This document shows positions 1-14,645 of a DNA stretch of 64,000 nt, in pieces; the first letter of the stretch is position 1, and each line of letters starts with the position of its first letter. The notes under the pieces are model-generated. The model was not told where the DNA came from. It saw nothing but the letters and a program-made list of their open reading frames with translations, and made no database searches. Position numbers and translations under genes: made by a program. Location: assembly GCA_964019055.1 (NCBI GenBank), contig OZ025208.1, forward strand, positions 8,748,539 to 8,812,538, read 5' to 3'. This DNA is from Anthopleura xanthogrammica. Lineage: Eukaryota > Cnidaria > Anthozoa > Actiniaria > Actiniidae.

Positions 1-680
1 CATAAGATCAAAAGATTATATGAAGACTGTGATCAAAAGTTCTTGAGTATAGGATGTGTATGGACGTGGTGATATTTGGTGCATAATGGATGGGGATAGT
101 GATTAGGGTTGAGTAGAAAGAAGGATAGATGTATGAATGAAAAAATAGATAAATAGTTAGATATTACGGATAAATAAGTGGAGGGATAGACGCATGGAAA
201 GCTGTGAATGGATATGCATGCATGAATGAAAGGTGGAAGAATACAAATGAATGGATTGATTGATGGGAATCAATGGATTGTTGAATGTTGGTATGGAATG
301 GAAGGATGGATGGATTGCCATAGCAACCATTTTTCATAATAAACTGAATGTACAAAATGAAATATTAAAATACCGCAAACTTCAACGCCGATTTTAAAAT
401 AAATTGTACAAAAGAACGCCTTTCTTTAAGACGAAATCTTAACTCGTAATTGGTACGCTTATAAAAACATGACAGCTTTCGTTTTCCCAAGATTGGCACT
501 TAAACATTGTCACTTCGAATTTTAGTGAACCAAAAATTTTCGATTGGCTACTGCAGCGCTTTTCACTATTTACCATTAGCAGCTTGCGCAAACACACAGC
601 CTGGCTTCATGTTTAGCCATCACAATGAATATGAACTCATCACAGAACCATTTCTAAACGGACGTACTCGATATTGAGAG
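1..680. other. Intergenic, AT-rich, degenerate ATGG tetranucleotide tract
   Basis: No coding region is supported here. Positions about 215-325 hold a degenerate tetranucleotide tract of GGAT/GAAT type (for example repeated ATGGATGG and GAATGAATGG). The rest is unremarkable AT-rich sequence up to the ATG at 681. I see no convincing TATA box. Confidence 0.6.
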
Positions 681-1640
681 ATGGCTGGACAAATTGTGAA
701 ATATTTTTACATAGATTGGGAAAGTGGAGGATCGAAATTTTTAAGAAGCTCGGATAAAATCACAGTCACTCCTGGTGCTCAGAAGACAATTCGAATCCAT
801 GTGTTTTACAACAGATCGAACCCCGAGAGCCTTCTTTTGAATGATTGGGACTGGATATCAAAACATCCTTCAGCAACAGATGCACCTGATGCTGCGTGGG
901 TTGCGCTCATGTCTTCTCTGATTTCCGATCGCAAGTTTTTGACCAAACCCAATGTTGTACTATATCTTGTGTCTAAAGACCAGTCAAGATTTATGGAGCT
1001 TATCTCGGTGATAAAAACAAACAGTGTTGCATCGATAGTGCCAATCAATTCTACCACAACGTCCATCACTGATTGCTTAGATCATGTTTGTTCTCTGTGC
1101 TTGATCATTTTTCGCGACAGTTCAGAAAAAGAGCACCATGATCGCCTCAATCATTTGCTTCTGTGTAATAATCCTTCCTGCGATCGAAGTAGAAAAGGAA
1201 ATGGATTTTGGAATAAATCTGAGCTTCACGATCACGTATCCAAGCAACGAAAGTGTGATATTTGTTTGACTGGATTGGTGTTTTGCAGCCCTAAAAAGAA
1301 AGACGAACACATGAGAAGCGTCCATGTTCGTAAACTCAACGCAAATCGTAATGCGTCTTCGTTAGACCATCGTACTGATGCGGACCAGACAACGTTTCAT
1401 TTCCGTTATAGTCTTTATCCATTGCCTTGCTTAGCTGAGCCTACTTGTGCACAGCGGTTTCGCACGACAGCTGCACAGGTGTTTCATCACGTGTCTTGTC
1501 ATCAGTGTGAGTTCCCGTATGTATGCATGGCTTGTGTCAATCAATATAAAAGACCTGTTTGCCTTAAAAGTAAAACGGAACTATTAGACCACGCGAAGGT
1601 GATGGAACACAGAACTGAGGAATTCATCTTCACTGAATAG
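681..1640 (+). CDS. Putative PIN/NYN-like plus C2H2-type zinc-finger protein, paralogue 1
   Basis: Single-exon reading frame of 319 residues from ATG 681 to the stop at 1638-1640. I do not recognise a named family. The first ~135 residues alternate strand and helix as in NYN/PIN-type nuclease folds: a hydrophobic strand ending in an acidic pair (FYIDWES), a second strand (IRIHVF), a helix with an acidic residue (DAAWVALMSSLI), then VVLYLVSKDQSRF. This fold is inferred by eye only. From ~residue 140 come zinc-finger-like units: CSLC followed by H-x4-H, a CNNPSC unit, CDIC ending HMRSVH, CLAEPTC ending in a His pair, and CMAC ending with a His pair. A homologue starts 1.2 kb downstream in the same direction, so the pair is a tandem duplication. 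Compared with it, this protein lacks one finger near residue 225-245. Function unknown; RNA or DNA binding is plausible. Confidence 0.8.
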   Translation: MAGQIVKYFYIDWESGGSKFLRSSDKITVTPGAQKTIRIHVFYNRSNPESLLLNDWDWISKHPSATDAPDAAWVALMSSLISDRKFLTKPNVVLYLVSKDQSRFMELISVIKTNSVASIVPINSTTTSITDCLDHVCSLCLIIFRDSSEKEHHDRLNHLLLCNNPSCDRSRKGNGFWNKSELHDHVSKQRKCDICLTGLVFCSPKKKDEHMRSVHVRKLNANRNASSLDHRTDADQTTFHFRYSLYPLPCLAEPTCAQRFRTTAAQVFHHVSCHQCEFPYVCMACVNQYKRPVCLKSKTELLDHAKVMEHRTEEFIFTE

Positions 1641-2811
1641 CTATTATAGCTAGAACATATCTTTTTCAGAACTGGCGTCGCCGCCCTTATCATAATTGAC
1701 TTCCTGTGACTGGAAATACAGCATACGATACGATTAGGTGAAGGAATAGGCACGATAAGGTGCGGTTTGAAGACAGCTGTTAAAACGAATGAGCCTACAG
1801 TCCATGCCATCAGCTAATTGGATATAGACACGTACGATCTGGTCACTCGGTACGGTGTGAAGGCATCTCATGGCCCATTACCTAAACCTGCTGTCCATCC
1901 CATCAGGTGATCGGATAGATGCGACCCGGTCACGGTGTACGGTATGAAAGCATCCGTTCATCCAACCAAGTGATCGGCACGAGACGCCTATATCGCAAAT
2001 TTTTCTGTAACATTTATACTGCTTTTTGGCTAAAATCTCTTGTCCATTTAAGAGATACCAACCCTCCAAAGAGTAAATCATTAAACTCGCAATCTCAAGC
2101 TGCCTATTGATTTTAGTAATACAAGGAGCATGCGCAGTGAATGCACGTTTGTTGACTGCACGATGACGTTAATCTCCTAGCTACATTCTCATACCATACG
2201 TCAACATCTTAGAAGCTATAAGCAACAAATAAGCTTATCTGTCTTGCTTTCTAAATAATTTATTGACACCAAAACAATTGACGCACTATTAAGTGGACTC
2301 TTATGTAAACTTAGTGGCACTCTCTTTGTTCACCATCCTATTAAATACTCCGCTGTATTTTGTTTGGGATTATGAATTTTTTATATCTTTCTAATTGTGT
2401 CGAGAATTTCAGAATAAAAGTCAACAAAAATTAGCGCTGTGCGACTTTTTCCAGGTCTTTTAGAACAAAGGAAAAGGATTTGTTTTGATGAATTATGACT
2501 CATCAGCGAGAAGACACAGCAAGACGTCTGCTTTTCTTGACGTTTCTTCGACAAAAGATCAAAAAATTCCATTTGAATCTTAAATATATGCCGATGGTTG
2601 TTTGCGTTTGGCTGCGCCAAAGTCTGCCTAACGCTTGATTTGTTTGTTTAGTTCTCGAGTTGATGCTAAAAGATTAAAAAGATCTTTTGGAGCTAGCGAA
2701 GTCATTCCTTTGAAACCACAATACATAGAAACGGGACCTTGGAACGTGAAATCGAGAAACGAAGGAGGAAGCAAGTTGTTAAGAGTTTGAATTGCTTCTA
2801 AGACAGTAGCA
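1641..2811. other. Spacer between the two zinc-finger paralogues
   Basis: About 1.2 kb with no supported gene. A loosely repeated motif (GATCGG / CGGTACGGTGTGA / ATCCATCC-type words) occurs around 1800-1980. The minus-strand frame at 2628-2858 overlaps the start of the next gene and has no family resemblance, so it is treated as a shadow. Confidence 0.5.
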
Positions 2812-3969
2812 ATGGAGGAATTCTTTTTAATCTGGGAAAGCAGCTGTCGGAATTTCATCGAGGATTTGGAATTCTCTTGTCAAGAGGCTAAAGAAACGAG
2901 GCTGAAAATCCATGTGTTCCTGCGAAGCGACACACCAGAAAAAGCAATGCCTCCTGAAAGAGATTGGATCGAAAACCATTTTACACTAACAACATGTCCA
3001 TACGCTTCAGAAGCTGCCATCATATCCTACCTACTGGAAAGATATGCTACCGAGAAAAAAGAAATGTGGCTTGAAGAGCTGGATATTGGATCACCCTTGA
3101 TTCTTGTTGCTGACAACGACCGGAAATTCGAAGAAGTGTCTGCCATTTTGAAAGTCAAAAATCCTCGTCTTCAAGTGAGTGAGGTGAATGGGAAGGAGAG
3201 ATCGATTCTTGAAGTACTAGAAAATGCTTGTCGCAGGTGTAAGTTGGTATTTTTGACTGAAACAGAGACGGAAGAACATTTCTATATACTTCATAATTAC
3301 TTTTGCTACAACCCAGAATGCACTGAGGGAAGGTTTTACACCGAGAGCGAACTCCAAAAACATCTGGAAAACCAGACACAATGTCCTCTCTGCAGGGAAG
3401 AATACTTGTTCTGTAATGAAGAAAAACGACGCGTCCACATGAAAAATATTCACAAGATAGACGAGATGGCATCATCAAGAAAAACACCTACATCTGAAGT
3501 TGTCTGCCAGTTCTGCCCGCATAAGCAATTCTCATCCGCTCAGCAAAAAGAGATCCATATGAAAAATTGCCATAAGAAATGTAACTGTTCTTGTGGGAAC
3601 TACTTCAATACTCGTGAAGACTATTTGGACCATTTTTATTCAGTCTACCCTTTGGCATGTTTCGAGAATCGCAAATGTCCTCAGCGATTCCAAAGTGCTT
3701 TGTATCAAGCGAGACACCATCGAGAGGACCATTTCTCTAATCAGCCATTTTATTGCATTCCTTGTCAGCAGATGCTGGTAAATGAAGGTGGATACAAAAC
3801 TAAGATTTGTTTCAAAGACGAGAAAAGTCTCCGTATACACGGCATGTCCATTGGCCACAACGAAGAAGAGATGTTTTTGTCAGACTTTAAAGAGAGTTTG
3901 AAAGTGGACCAGCCTCTTCTTCAACGCAGAGCGCCGTCAAGAACATGTTCTGCTATAAACTACTGCTAA
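2812..3969 (+). CDS. Putative PIN/NYN-like plus C2H2-type zinc-finger protein, paralogue 2
   Basis: Single-exon reading frame of 385 residues, ATG at 2812 preceded by AGCA, stop at 3967-3969. It aligns along its whole length with the upstream 319-residue protein: shared FF/YF-x-IWES/IDWES start, KIHVF/RIHVF strand, an ERDWIENH/DWDWISKH segment, then the same order of Cys/His units. Fingers seen include CRRC with HFYILH, CYNPEC, CPLC with HMKNIH, CQFC with HMKNCH, the CNCSC unit, CFENRKC with HHREDH, and CIPC with H-x4-5-H. It carries at least one extra finger (CQFC unit, residues ~225-250) and a longer C-terminal tail. The Asp of the first strand in paralogue 1 is Ile here and an Asp in the second helix is Ser, so if the N-terminal domain is a nuclease fold this copy has probably lost acidic site residues. 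No family name assigned. Confidence 0.8.
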   Translation: MEEFFLIWESSCRNFIEDLEFSCQEAKETRLKIHVFLRSDTPEKAMPPERDWIENHFTLTTCPYASEAAIISYLLERYATEKKEMWLEELDIGSPLILVADNDRKFEEVSAILKVKNPRLQVSEVNGKERSILEVLENACRRCKLVFLTETETEEHFYILHNYFCYNPECTEGRFYTESELQKHLENQTQCPLCREEYLFCNEEKRRVHMKNIHKIDEMASSRKTPTSEVVCQFCPHKQFSSAQQKEIHMKNCHKKCNCSCGNYFNTREDYLDHFYSVYPLACFENRKCPQRFQSALYQARHHREDHFSNQPFYCIPCQQMLVNEGGYKTKICFKDEKSLRIHGMSIGHNEEEMFLSDFKESLKVDQPLLQRRAPSRTCSAINYC

Positions 3970-4845
3970 AATTCCATGAAATATGTTGGCCACATACAGT
4001 GACATACAAGCCGTTTTTGACAGATTCAGTGAAAGAGTCAGTGGGCCTTCTAGAACATAAACCACTGTATCTATTAGCCACAGTGATAAGCCGTTTTTAA
4101 CAACTTGAAAGAGTAATGAGGCCGTCTAGAATATGTTTTGCTATCAACTACTGCTAACATTCCACGACGTTTCTATTATCCAAAGCGAACTTAAGCCAGA
4201 GTTGTTTTTTGAAATTTTGAAAAACAAAATTTTCTAGCTACTTGGTCAACGCCCATGCAGAGCCCAGCTTGAGGCGACACTCGGGGAGAGGAAAACTCGC
4301 CCCAACTCCCTGCGCGTCCAAGGCAGGAAAAAACTCGACTCGACTGAGCTAGGAAGGAAAAGAGGGACTGTTCAGTTTATAAGGATCATGGTCGCCAGAG
4401 GGGGCAAAATAGCAACAAAACAAATTAATTGGTTTATGATATAGTGGAAAGTGATAGCAACTAAATATTACACTAAATATCCCAAACTAAAGAAGATTTA
4501 GCCTAAATTTTCTATTATTCTTGTCCATGTAAAAAAAGCTGTGACGTCATAGTGAAACAGGGCAATTAAATAAGTCAGATCAGACTGACTGGCAGCGCCA
4601 ACGCTCAACATGCTGAGAGCTTGTCTGTTGTGGGTTGGGGTGTCCGTCCGGGACTGCGTTGCTGTTGGTTGGGGATGGCGGTTGGAATATAGATCATAGA
4701 TCAGTGCTGCTGCTTCGTCCATGTGTACGTTTCGCGTTTAGGGAGTTCTCACATAGGGCTAACCTCCAAACTTTCTTTCAGGATGCTTATTTAATTTATC
4801 TAAATTGTGTAAGCATTTAGTCTATCCTTATACCTTGAATGTACA

Positions 4846-4982
4846 TAGACCCCTTGCAGCACACCAAAATGCAGCTCAATTTGGAGGACAAAACAAATGG
4901 TTTCCAAATCTCAGGAGCTTGAAATTGTTTTTTTTTGTCCTCCAAATTATGCTGCTTTGACGTCATGTGAAAGGGGTCTATA
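4846..4982. repeat. MITE, TAGACCCCTTGCA family, copy 1
   Basis: Ends are near-perfect inverted repeats: TAGACCCCTTGCAGCAC at the left and a complementary AAGGGGTCTA at the right. The interior is also palindromic (GCAGCTCAATTTGGAGGAC against GTCCTCCAAATTATGCTGC). The terminal TA suggests a TA target site. A second copy lies at 6005-6139. Confidence 0.8.
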
Positions 4983-5011
4983 TAAATGCAAAACAATGCA
5001 AAATGTTGACA

Positions 5012-5260
5012 TAAAATATTTTAATCCTTACTGCTATTTTCATAAACATGAGAAATCAGTAGCTGTAAGCTGCATGCTGAAATTTGTTTTTTTGCTGCCA
5101 TCAATCAAGAACAACAATTAGTTGGTACCTTTCACAATTTTGACTGACGGCAGTGAAAAAACAAAGTGGGTAGCTGGCAACTACAGAGCATGTTTATGAA
5201 AATAGCAGTAAGGATAATTTTGTTTTGAGCCCCAGATTGGGAATTAGTGCAAGGGGTCTA
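5012..5260. repeat. Imperfect foldback repeat beside the first MITE
   Basis: TTAATCCTTACTGCTATTTTCATAAACATG at about 5020-5050 (given here by position; 30 bases) is the reverse complement of 5188-5215. The right side ends at 5260 in AAGGGGTCTA, the same terminus as the neighbouring MITE, which suggests a related or nested element. Confidence 0.6.
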
Positions 5261-5715
5261 TACCAATAAATGAGATATCTACTACTTCCTGTAGAATTTG
5301 TCGCTGTCAGTGTAATGGAATCATAGCTTGATTAGTATTCTCTCAGAAATAGGAATATTAGAATTATATATTTTATTAGAGTGTCAAAAAAATAATACTG
5401 TAACTGGACTAGAATTACAAACAGATTCTAATTGGCTTAGCTAACAGTGTTCTATTTCTCATAGTATGTGGAAGAGGATATGCTGGTAAGTTTTGTTATG
5501 AAAAAAAAAAAAGATAATCAAAATCTCGTTCTTTATGTCAGTTTCTTGTAATCCTTGTTTGTTCTTAATTCTTAATCAATAAGACCATCTTAGTAGCCTT
5601 TATGAGCAACAGATTAAATTAAATAACCAACCTTCAGATTTTACTGATACCAGTCACAGCTAACTCACATATTATACCGAAATTAATTTATCATGTTTGG
5701 TTTTCTGGAGGGAGT

Positions 5716-5848
5716 TAGACTTGCTCCAAGTCTCTCTCGCTATTTTTATCCGTCGGTTTTCCAAAGCTCTGGTAACCAGAAGTGCTTGACTTCCATCCAA
5801 CGGAAAACCGACGGAAAAACTTTGCGAGAGAGACTTGGAGCAAGTCTA
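5716..5848. repeat. MITE, TAGACTTGCTCCAAG family
   Basis: A ~24-bp terminal inverted repeat: TAGACTTGCTCCAAGTCTC at the left, with its complement (GAGACTTGGAGCAAGTCTA) at the right, and an inner pair built on CCGTCGGTTTTCC. The same terminal word occurs at 31395 inside the STRA6-like copy 1 intron. Confidence 0.8.
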
Positions 5849-5879
5849 GGAGGGAGTAAAATCAGAGAACCCCAAGGAA

Positions 5880-5990
5880 AAACCTTCAATCAAAGAAAAC
5901 ACTTAACAAATCATAATCATATGCAATGCCCAGTCCAGGAATCAAACCTGCAGCACCGGCTTACTACTGCTGTATGGAATATTTAACCAT
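5880..5990 (-). repeat. Possible tRNA-derived SINE remnant
   Basis: On the minus strand the word GGTTTGATTCC resembles a Pol III B box, with a GCATGGTTAAATA stretch upstream in the position of a weak A box. It sits between two MITEs. The evidence is only this box similarity. Confidence 0.3.
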
Positions 5991-6004
5991 GCCTCATTAG
6001 GGCT

Positions 6005-6139
6005 ATAGACTCCTTTCATGTGACATGAAAGCAGCTCAATTTGGAGGATAAGATAAAAGAATTTCAATCTCCTGAGAATTGGAATCTATTGTTTTGTGCT
6101 CCAAATTAAGCTGCATTCCGATGTGCTGCAAGGGGTCTA
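6005..6139. repeat. MITE, TAGACCCCTTGCA family, copy 2
   Basis: Same structure as the 4846-4982 element, in opposite orientation: the left end is TAGACTCCTTTCATGTGAC and the right end is GTGCTGCAAGGGGTCTA. The inner GCAGCTCAATTTGGAGGA / TCCAAATTAAGCTGC pair is conserved. Confidence 0.8.
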
Positions 6140-6340
6140 TAGCTACAGGACTAGTTTTGAATTAGTATATAGGTATTAGATAGTTACTGGAACGGCAGTA
6201 ATATTAGATATCTGAGGGCATAGCCCTCAGCTCACTGCAATATATCTAATATTGCTGCTGGCTCCGTTAATTATGATAAAATTATATCCTGGAAAATTGT
6301 TTTCATATATTTACATGTATACAGCAAGTCAACTCTTTTC

Positions 6341-8688
6341 TTAGGCATCGATTAGGTCCCACAAGTAGTTCACCATAAAATACTTTGAGTTTTGTCTTTG
6401 ATCAAGACAAAATGGTTTGACATTATTCAAGCTGGCAACAAACCCTTTGATTTCTTCCTCCTTACAGTTGTAATCCCAGCGGATATGTGAGATATTTGTG
6501 AACAGGCTGAAATAGTATTTAGTTTTCGGAAGCACTTCTATTTTCTTGCTAACAGCTTCAGCTTTTTTCTCTTTTAACTCCTCACCTTAGATTAATCAAA
6601 AAAGATATTTTAATCTGAGAGTTAGTTTAAAGTTATCCAATCTTAAATTCATATTGAATCCCCAGTCTTGCTGCATTATTTGGGTGTGGGATTTCAATTG
6701 ACCATTATGATTTGATAATGATTTATATTAAAGTGCCCTTTCTATATGGATATAATCAAAGGCACTTTACAATCACAAGAGGTGGTTAGTCTGAGGTGTA
6801 GGCACTGAGGGTGGTCACTGCCAGGGTTTCTTTATGTCCTCAGTGGTTCTTTTTACATCCCTCCCTATATTGGTTAGTGATGAAGTGTGGAGAGCCAGGA
6901 CCGCCATTTGAAGTGGTCACCCGAGCCACTCGAAAGTCATTTTAGAGTAAGCCATTTGTAGAGTAATAATAATTATTCCTCAAGCAACTATACACAACAT
7001 CTGTTTTCAAGGGTACTACAAGGATCACAAGGCTATTTTTTAATTTTTTTCCTGGGGCAGGACAGTAAACAAACACATTGTAATCGAAACTACTCAATCA
7101 GTGAGAGTTATAATGCACTGATCAATTACCACCACCCAGTTGGATGAGCACTGGACTTTCGTGCAGGAGACCGGACCAACACTCAAGGTCTTAAAATAGC
7201 TGAGGAGAAAGTGCTGCCTTTGTATACAAATAATTATACTAGTAATTATTATTGACTAGTATAATTATTTGTATACAAATGCAGCACTGGGTGGTGATTA
7301 TTGATCAGTGCATTATAACTCTCACTGATTTTAAAATCTTTGCTTCCATCAATCAAAGTTATGATGGGCCGAGTTCTTTTTAATCGTGAGCTGATAAAGA
7401 AGTTCTGTCAACTTGAAAGCCATTTTCACATGTTGCTATGAGCATGGCTATACCCAAATACAATGATCTAGAAGAAATAAGTGCCAATAGTTTCCTAAAT
7501 TTGGATGAAATTTAACAAATCCATAACCTTGAAGATTATGAGGTTTGAAAACAAACTCAAAATTTCCTTGAACTCTGATTGTTGGTGCACATATTTCTTT
7601 TTACTCGGCCTGTGCTAATTTTGATTAGAAAAAACCTACTAATGGTCTATCACCAATCGAGCCCTGTGATTGGCTGAGCTACTAGGGGTCTATTAGTGAT
7701 AGACCTCTAGTAGCGAAAAGCGCCGGTTTTGAAAACCAAAAAAAATATATTTAAAGCAAAATCCAAAACTTTTTGCATCCTTTCATTGGACCGATTAGTA
7801 GGTTTTTACTAAAACAATTAGTCCTCGAGTCCGAATGGTCTACGAGTCAATAGCCCATGAGGCCGAAGGCCGGCGCTTTTCGCTACTAGAGGTCTATCAC
7901 TAATAGACCCCTAGTAGCTCAGCCAATCACAGGGCTCGATTGGTGATAGACTATTAGTAGGTTTTTTCTAATTGTTAATTGACGGAACCCAAAACTCCTG
8001 AAGCTGCCTAGCTATTCTAAAAATGGGTATAACATTTTCAAAATCCTCCACATGACTTTGACAGCTGCCGAGTCAAATTACATTTGCTCATGCACATCGT
8101 GTGTTTCGTTTGTCCAGCGGCTGTTTATGAGTATTCATGGTTAAAAATGTGAAGGTTTTTTGAAAGGTTTTAGACATGATAACTGCCAACATTGGACTGA
8201 TCACATATTTTCTAATCAACTAATGAATCTATAGCTAATAGAGATTTATATTATATTATATTTTAATTGTCCGTGAGGGTATACTAGTATCACTAGTATA
8301 ACGCAAGAAAACAAACTTACAAGATGGCCGTGTTCAAGAACTATTTGTACTCACCTTTTTGGTCTTTTTCTTGACATGCTTTCTCCAACAAGCAAATATC
8401 CTGTTCAATATTCTCAATTCTCTCACCGGTTACGGTATTTTCCTGCTTTAGTTCAGTGATTCTAGCTGTGTTATCAGGATGGTTGTCATCTAAAACTAGA
8501 GCAGCTTGTTTTCCCCTTTTGGTCAACTGACGTATGGCTTCTTGTACGCTTATTTCTTGCTCTTCGAACAGGCGAGCTTTTTCAATCAGAAACTTCTCAC
8601 TCTTCTCCAAAGATTCTCTGTTATCATTGCTTGCAAGAATAGTGATTATTTCATTGGTTAGATTCAAAGAATCTTCTGATGAAGACAT
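6341..8688 (-). CDS. SPC24: SPC24, NDC80 kinetochore complex subunit
   Basis: Two coding exons on the minus strand: 8355-8688 and 6341-6585. Exon 1 ends in G before GTGAGT; exon 2 follows CTAAG and starts GT, rebuilding a Gly codon in phase 1. The product is 192 residues (human SPC24 is 197). Exon 1 encodes the acidic, helical, coiled-coil N-terminal half. Exon 2 encodes the C-terminal globular RWD-type domain, recognised from ISHIRWDYNC, a KGF segment and the end SKYFMVNYLWDLIDA, matching the vertebrate pattern of KIEWDYEC, KG and ISDYLWSLVD. SPC24 pairs with SPC25 and links the NDC80 complex to the inner kinetochore for chromosome segregation. The 1.77-kb intron contains two foldback elements and a SINE. 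The identification rests mainly on the C-terminal exon; the exon 1 start ATG at 8688 is the only good candidate. Confidence 0.88.
7096..7330. repeat. Foldback element inside the SPC24 intron
   Basis: Arms of ~45 bp at 7096-7140 and 7286-7330 are reverse complements (words AATCAGTGAGAGTTATAATG and CACTGATCAAT). A second hairpin nests inside at about 7220-7282, built on TTTGTATACAAATAATTATA and its complement. Confidence 0.8.
7137..7221 (+). repeat. tRNA-derived SINE fragment
   Basis: CAGTTGGATGAGCACTGGAC resembles a tRNA A-box region. It is followed by a degenerate B-box area and a tail reading CTGAGGAGAAAGTGCTGCCT, which I recall as the 3' part of SINEs common in anthozoan genomes. It lies between the arms of the foldback element. 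Confidence 0.5.
7624..7972. repeat. Long-TIR MITE in the SPC24 intron
   Basis: About 349 bp with inverted repeats of more than 100 bp each. The left end starts ATTAGAAAAAACCTACTAAT and the right end is its complement with one or two mismatches. The arms carry ATCGAGCCCTGTGATTGGCT and CGAAAAGCGCCGG. The loop is only about 130 bp. Confidence 0.85.
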
Positions 8689-9622
8689 TTTCTTTTTTAG
8701 GGTTTGTTATTCAGTTCGGCTGTAATTTGAAAATGGCGGTTAACGTTAAAAACCGAGCGGGGGACTGTGGAAGAGTCTTTAGCCGTAGTTACCAGCCCTA
8801 GTCAATAAAATCAACAAAGGAAGCCCAAACCTCTATCTTACGAAAAGGGTTGAAACTCCCCTTTCTTTCTCAACCACAGGTTTTTATGACCCTTTAATTA
8901 ATTGGTTTTCATTAACCCATGAAACAAAGTGTTCTTATTAAAGTGTGATAGTCAGATAAACACAATAGAAAACAAAAGAATTAGAGTGAAGTAATGCGTA
9001 ATACACTAAAGTGTATTTCACAGGTTTATGAGAATCACTCTAACCCGTGAAACGAAGTGTACTAATTAGAGTGAAATAGTCTGATAAATACGATCCTCTA
9101 CTTTTGCATACCCAATGTTGTGCCATGAGGGTGAGCCAGTTATGAGCCACCATATTGAAAGAAAAGAACGAGTGAAGTAATGCAAACCATTTAAACAAAG
9201 ATGTATGAATTTGAGGAACTGGTCAAAGTTGAAGCAAAGCCATGGGAATTAATAGACCCAATATTTTTCAACAAGCATTTTCAGTGTTCACAAATTGCAA
9301 AATAAGCCAAAGGGCCTATTATGGAGTATCCTATTAACTCAGTTTTTATCTTTCTTTTCTTTTTTTTAATTATAGTTTTCATCTTTCTTTCCATCACAGT
9401 AACGTTTTGACAAATGTAAACATTTATAAATAATTAAAGCCCTCTCTTCCTCAGGTGTTGAAAACTCTAAAACTATTCTAAAATATAATGGAAAAATTGC
9501 CATATTTCTCAGGGCAGGATGCAATAAATTGTTTGAGGACTTAAAAATGCAGTTTATTGAAAGTCATACCCCTTCCACCACAACAAATATGAGAAGCAAA
9601 ATCCATTTTAAGACTTTAAGCA
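8689..9622. other. Intergenic between SPC24 and EF1A
   Basis: No gene supported. SPC24 and EF1A point the same way, so this holds the SPC24 5' region and EF1A 3' flank. Two ~65-bp diverged direct repeats lie at about 8923-8985 and 9030-9092 (shared words AACCCATGAAACAAAGTGT / AACCCGTGAAACGAAGTGT). Confidence 0.55.
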
Positions 9623-9645
9623 TTTTATTGGTATTAACTGCAACA

Positions 9646-9651
9646 TTTATT
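9646..9651 (-). terminator. Polyadenylation signal of EF1A
   Basis: AATAAA on the minus strand about 115 bases beyond the EF1A stop codon. A second AATAAA lies at about 9623-9629. Either could serve. Confidence 0.6.
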
Positions 9652-9767
9652 TTTCAATTAAAGACAGCATGGATTTTAGTAATTGCAGGTGGTTTGTGTT
9701 TCCACTAATGTTGAAAGAACAGAACAGTCTTTTCATGTCCTTCAGTGAAAATATTGTTGCATCTAAG

Positions 9768-14042
<4,275 letters not shown>

Positions 14043-14586
14043 GTTTGATGTTAGATATCCTGACTCAGAATTTCACCGACGCTGTTAAAAAACAAGTATA
14101 TGTTTGAATTCATTAAATAAGGAATAAAAAATAGCTTTTTGGATATGTTCGTAGCTTTCTTGAGGCAAAAACTTCCTTCAGACTTTAAATCAGCGCCATA
14201 GAACACCGGCGAACACGTCACCACCGTAAATTTTAAGACAACATTTTCGACACAAGGTTCACATTTTGATATACAACAAGGGAATATTGTCATTTAAAGC
14301 ACCAAAAATCAATCTTACTTTACTTATCGATACGTATTTATAAACAAAATAGCGTAAAAATTTGCGAAAACGAAATGAAGAGACACGTTTGAATGAACTT
14401 GAAACGTTTCGAGAAAGTTGAGATTTCAAACCCGAATTTTGTGGTCGTTCTTTGTTATTTGCTTAAAAAAACTAGTAAAAACGATTTAGAGGCTAACACA
14501 TTTTGTAAATAGTGCGATATTTGACACAGATGGATAAAATTCGAGCAGGATTGAGCGAGAATAAAACAACATCATCTCTCACTTAC

Positions 14587-14616
14587 CACACGGTCTTGCT
14601 TGTGAAAGGAAAAAGG
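14587..14616 (-). other. Non-coding first exon of EF1A (TOP leader)
   Basis: Predicted 30-nt 5' UTR exon. The donor GTAAGTGAG follows base 14587. The 5' end is placed at C14615/14616, about 30 bases from the TATA box, giving a leader that opens CCTTTTTCCTTTC, a 5'-terminal oligopyrimidine tract. The second UTR part (14043-14081) follows an acceptor AACAG and abuts the ATG. The ~505-bp intron between them is inferred, not proven. Confidence 0.65.
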
Positions 14617-14637
14617 ACGGTCACATGCCCACGACAC

Positions 14638-14645
14638 TATTTATA
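14638..14645 (-). promoter_or_regulatory. TATA box of EF1A
   Basis: TATAAATA on the minus strand, about 30 bases before a pyrimidine-rich start (CCTTTTTCCTTTC). The spacing is canonical for a Pol II TATA promoter. Confidence 0.75.

Larger units (their letters stand above)
3970..6340. other. Intergenic region made largely of MITEs
   Basis: No gene is supported between the second zinc-finger gene and the 3' end of SPC24. The stretch from 4846 to 6139 is almost a chain of short inverted-repeat elements (listed separately). 3970-4840 has no clear structure apart from a short duplication: a segment near 3945-3990 resembles one near 4125-4165. Confidence 0.6.

Noticed and set aside
2628..2858. Minus-strand 76-codon frame opposite the start of paralogue 2
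   Set aside because: No resemblance to any family; overlaps the plus-strand gene.
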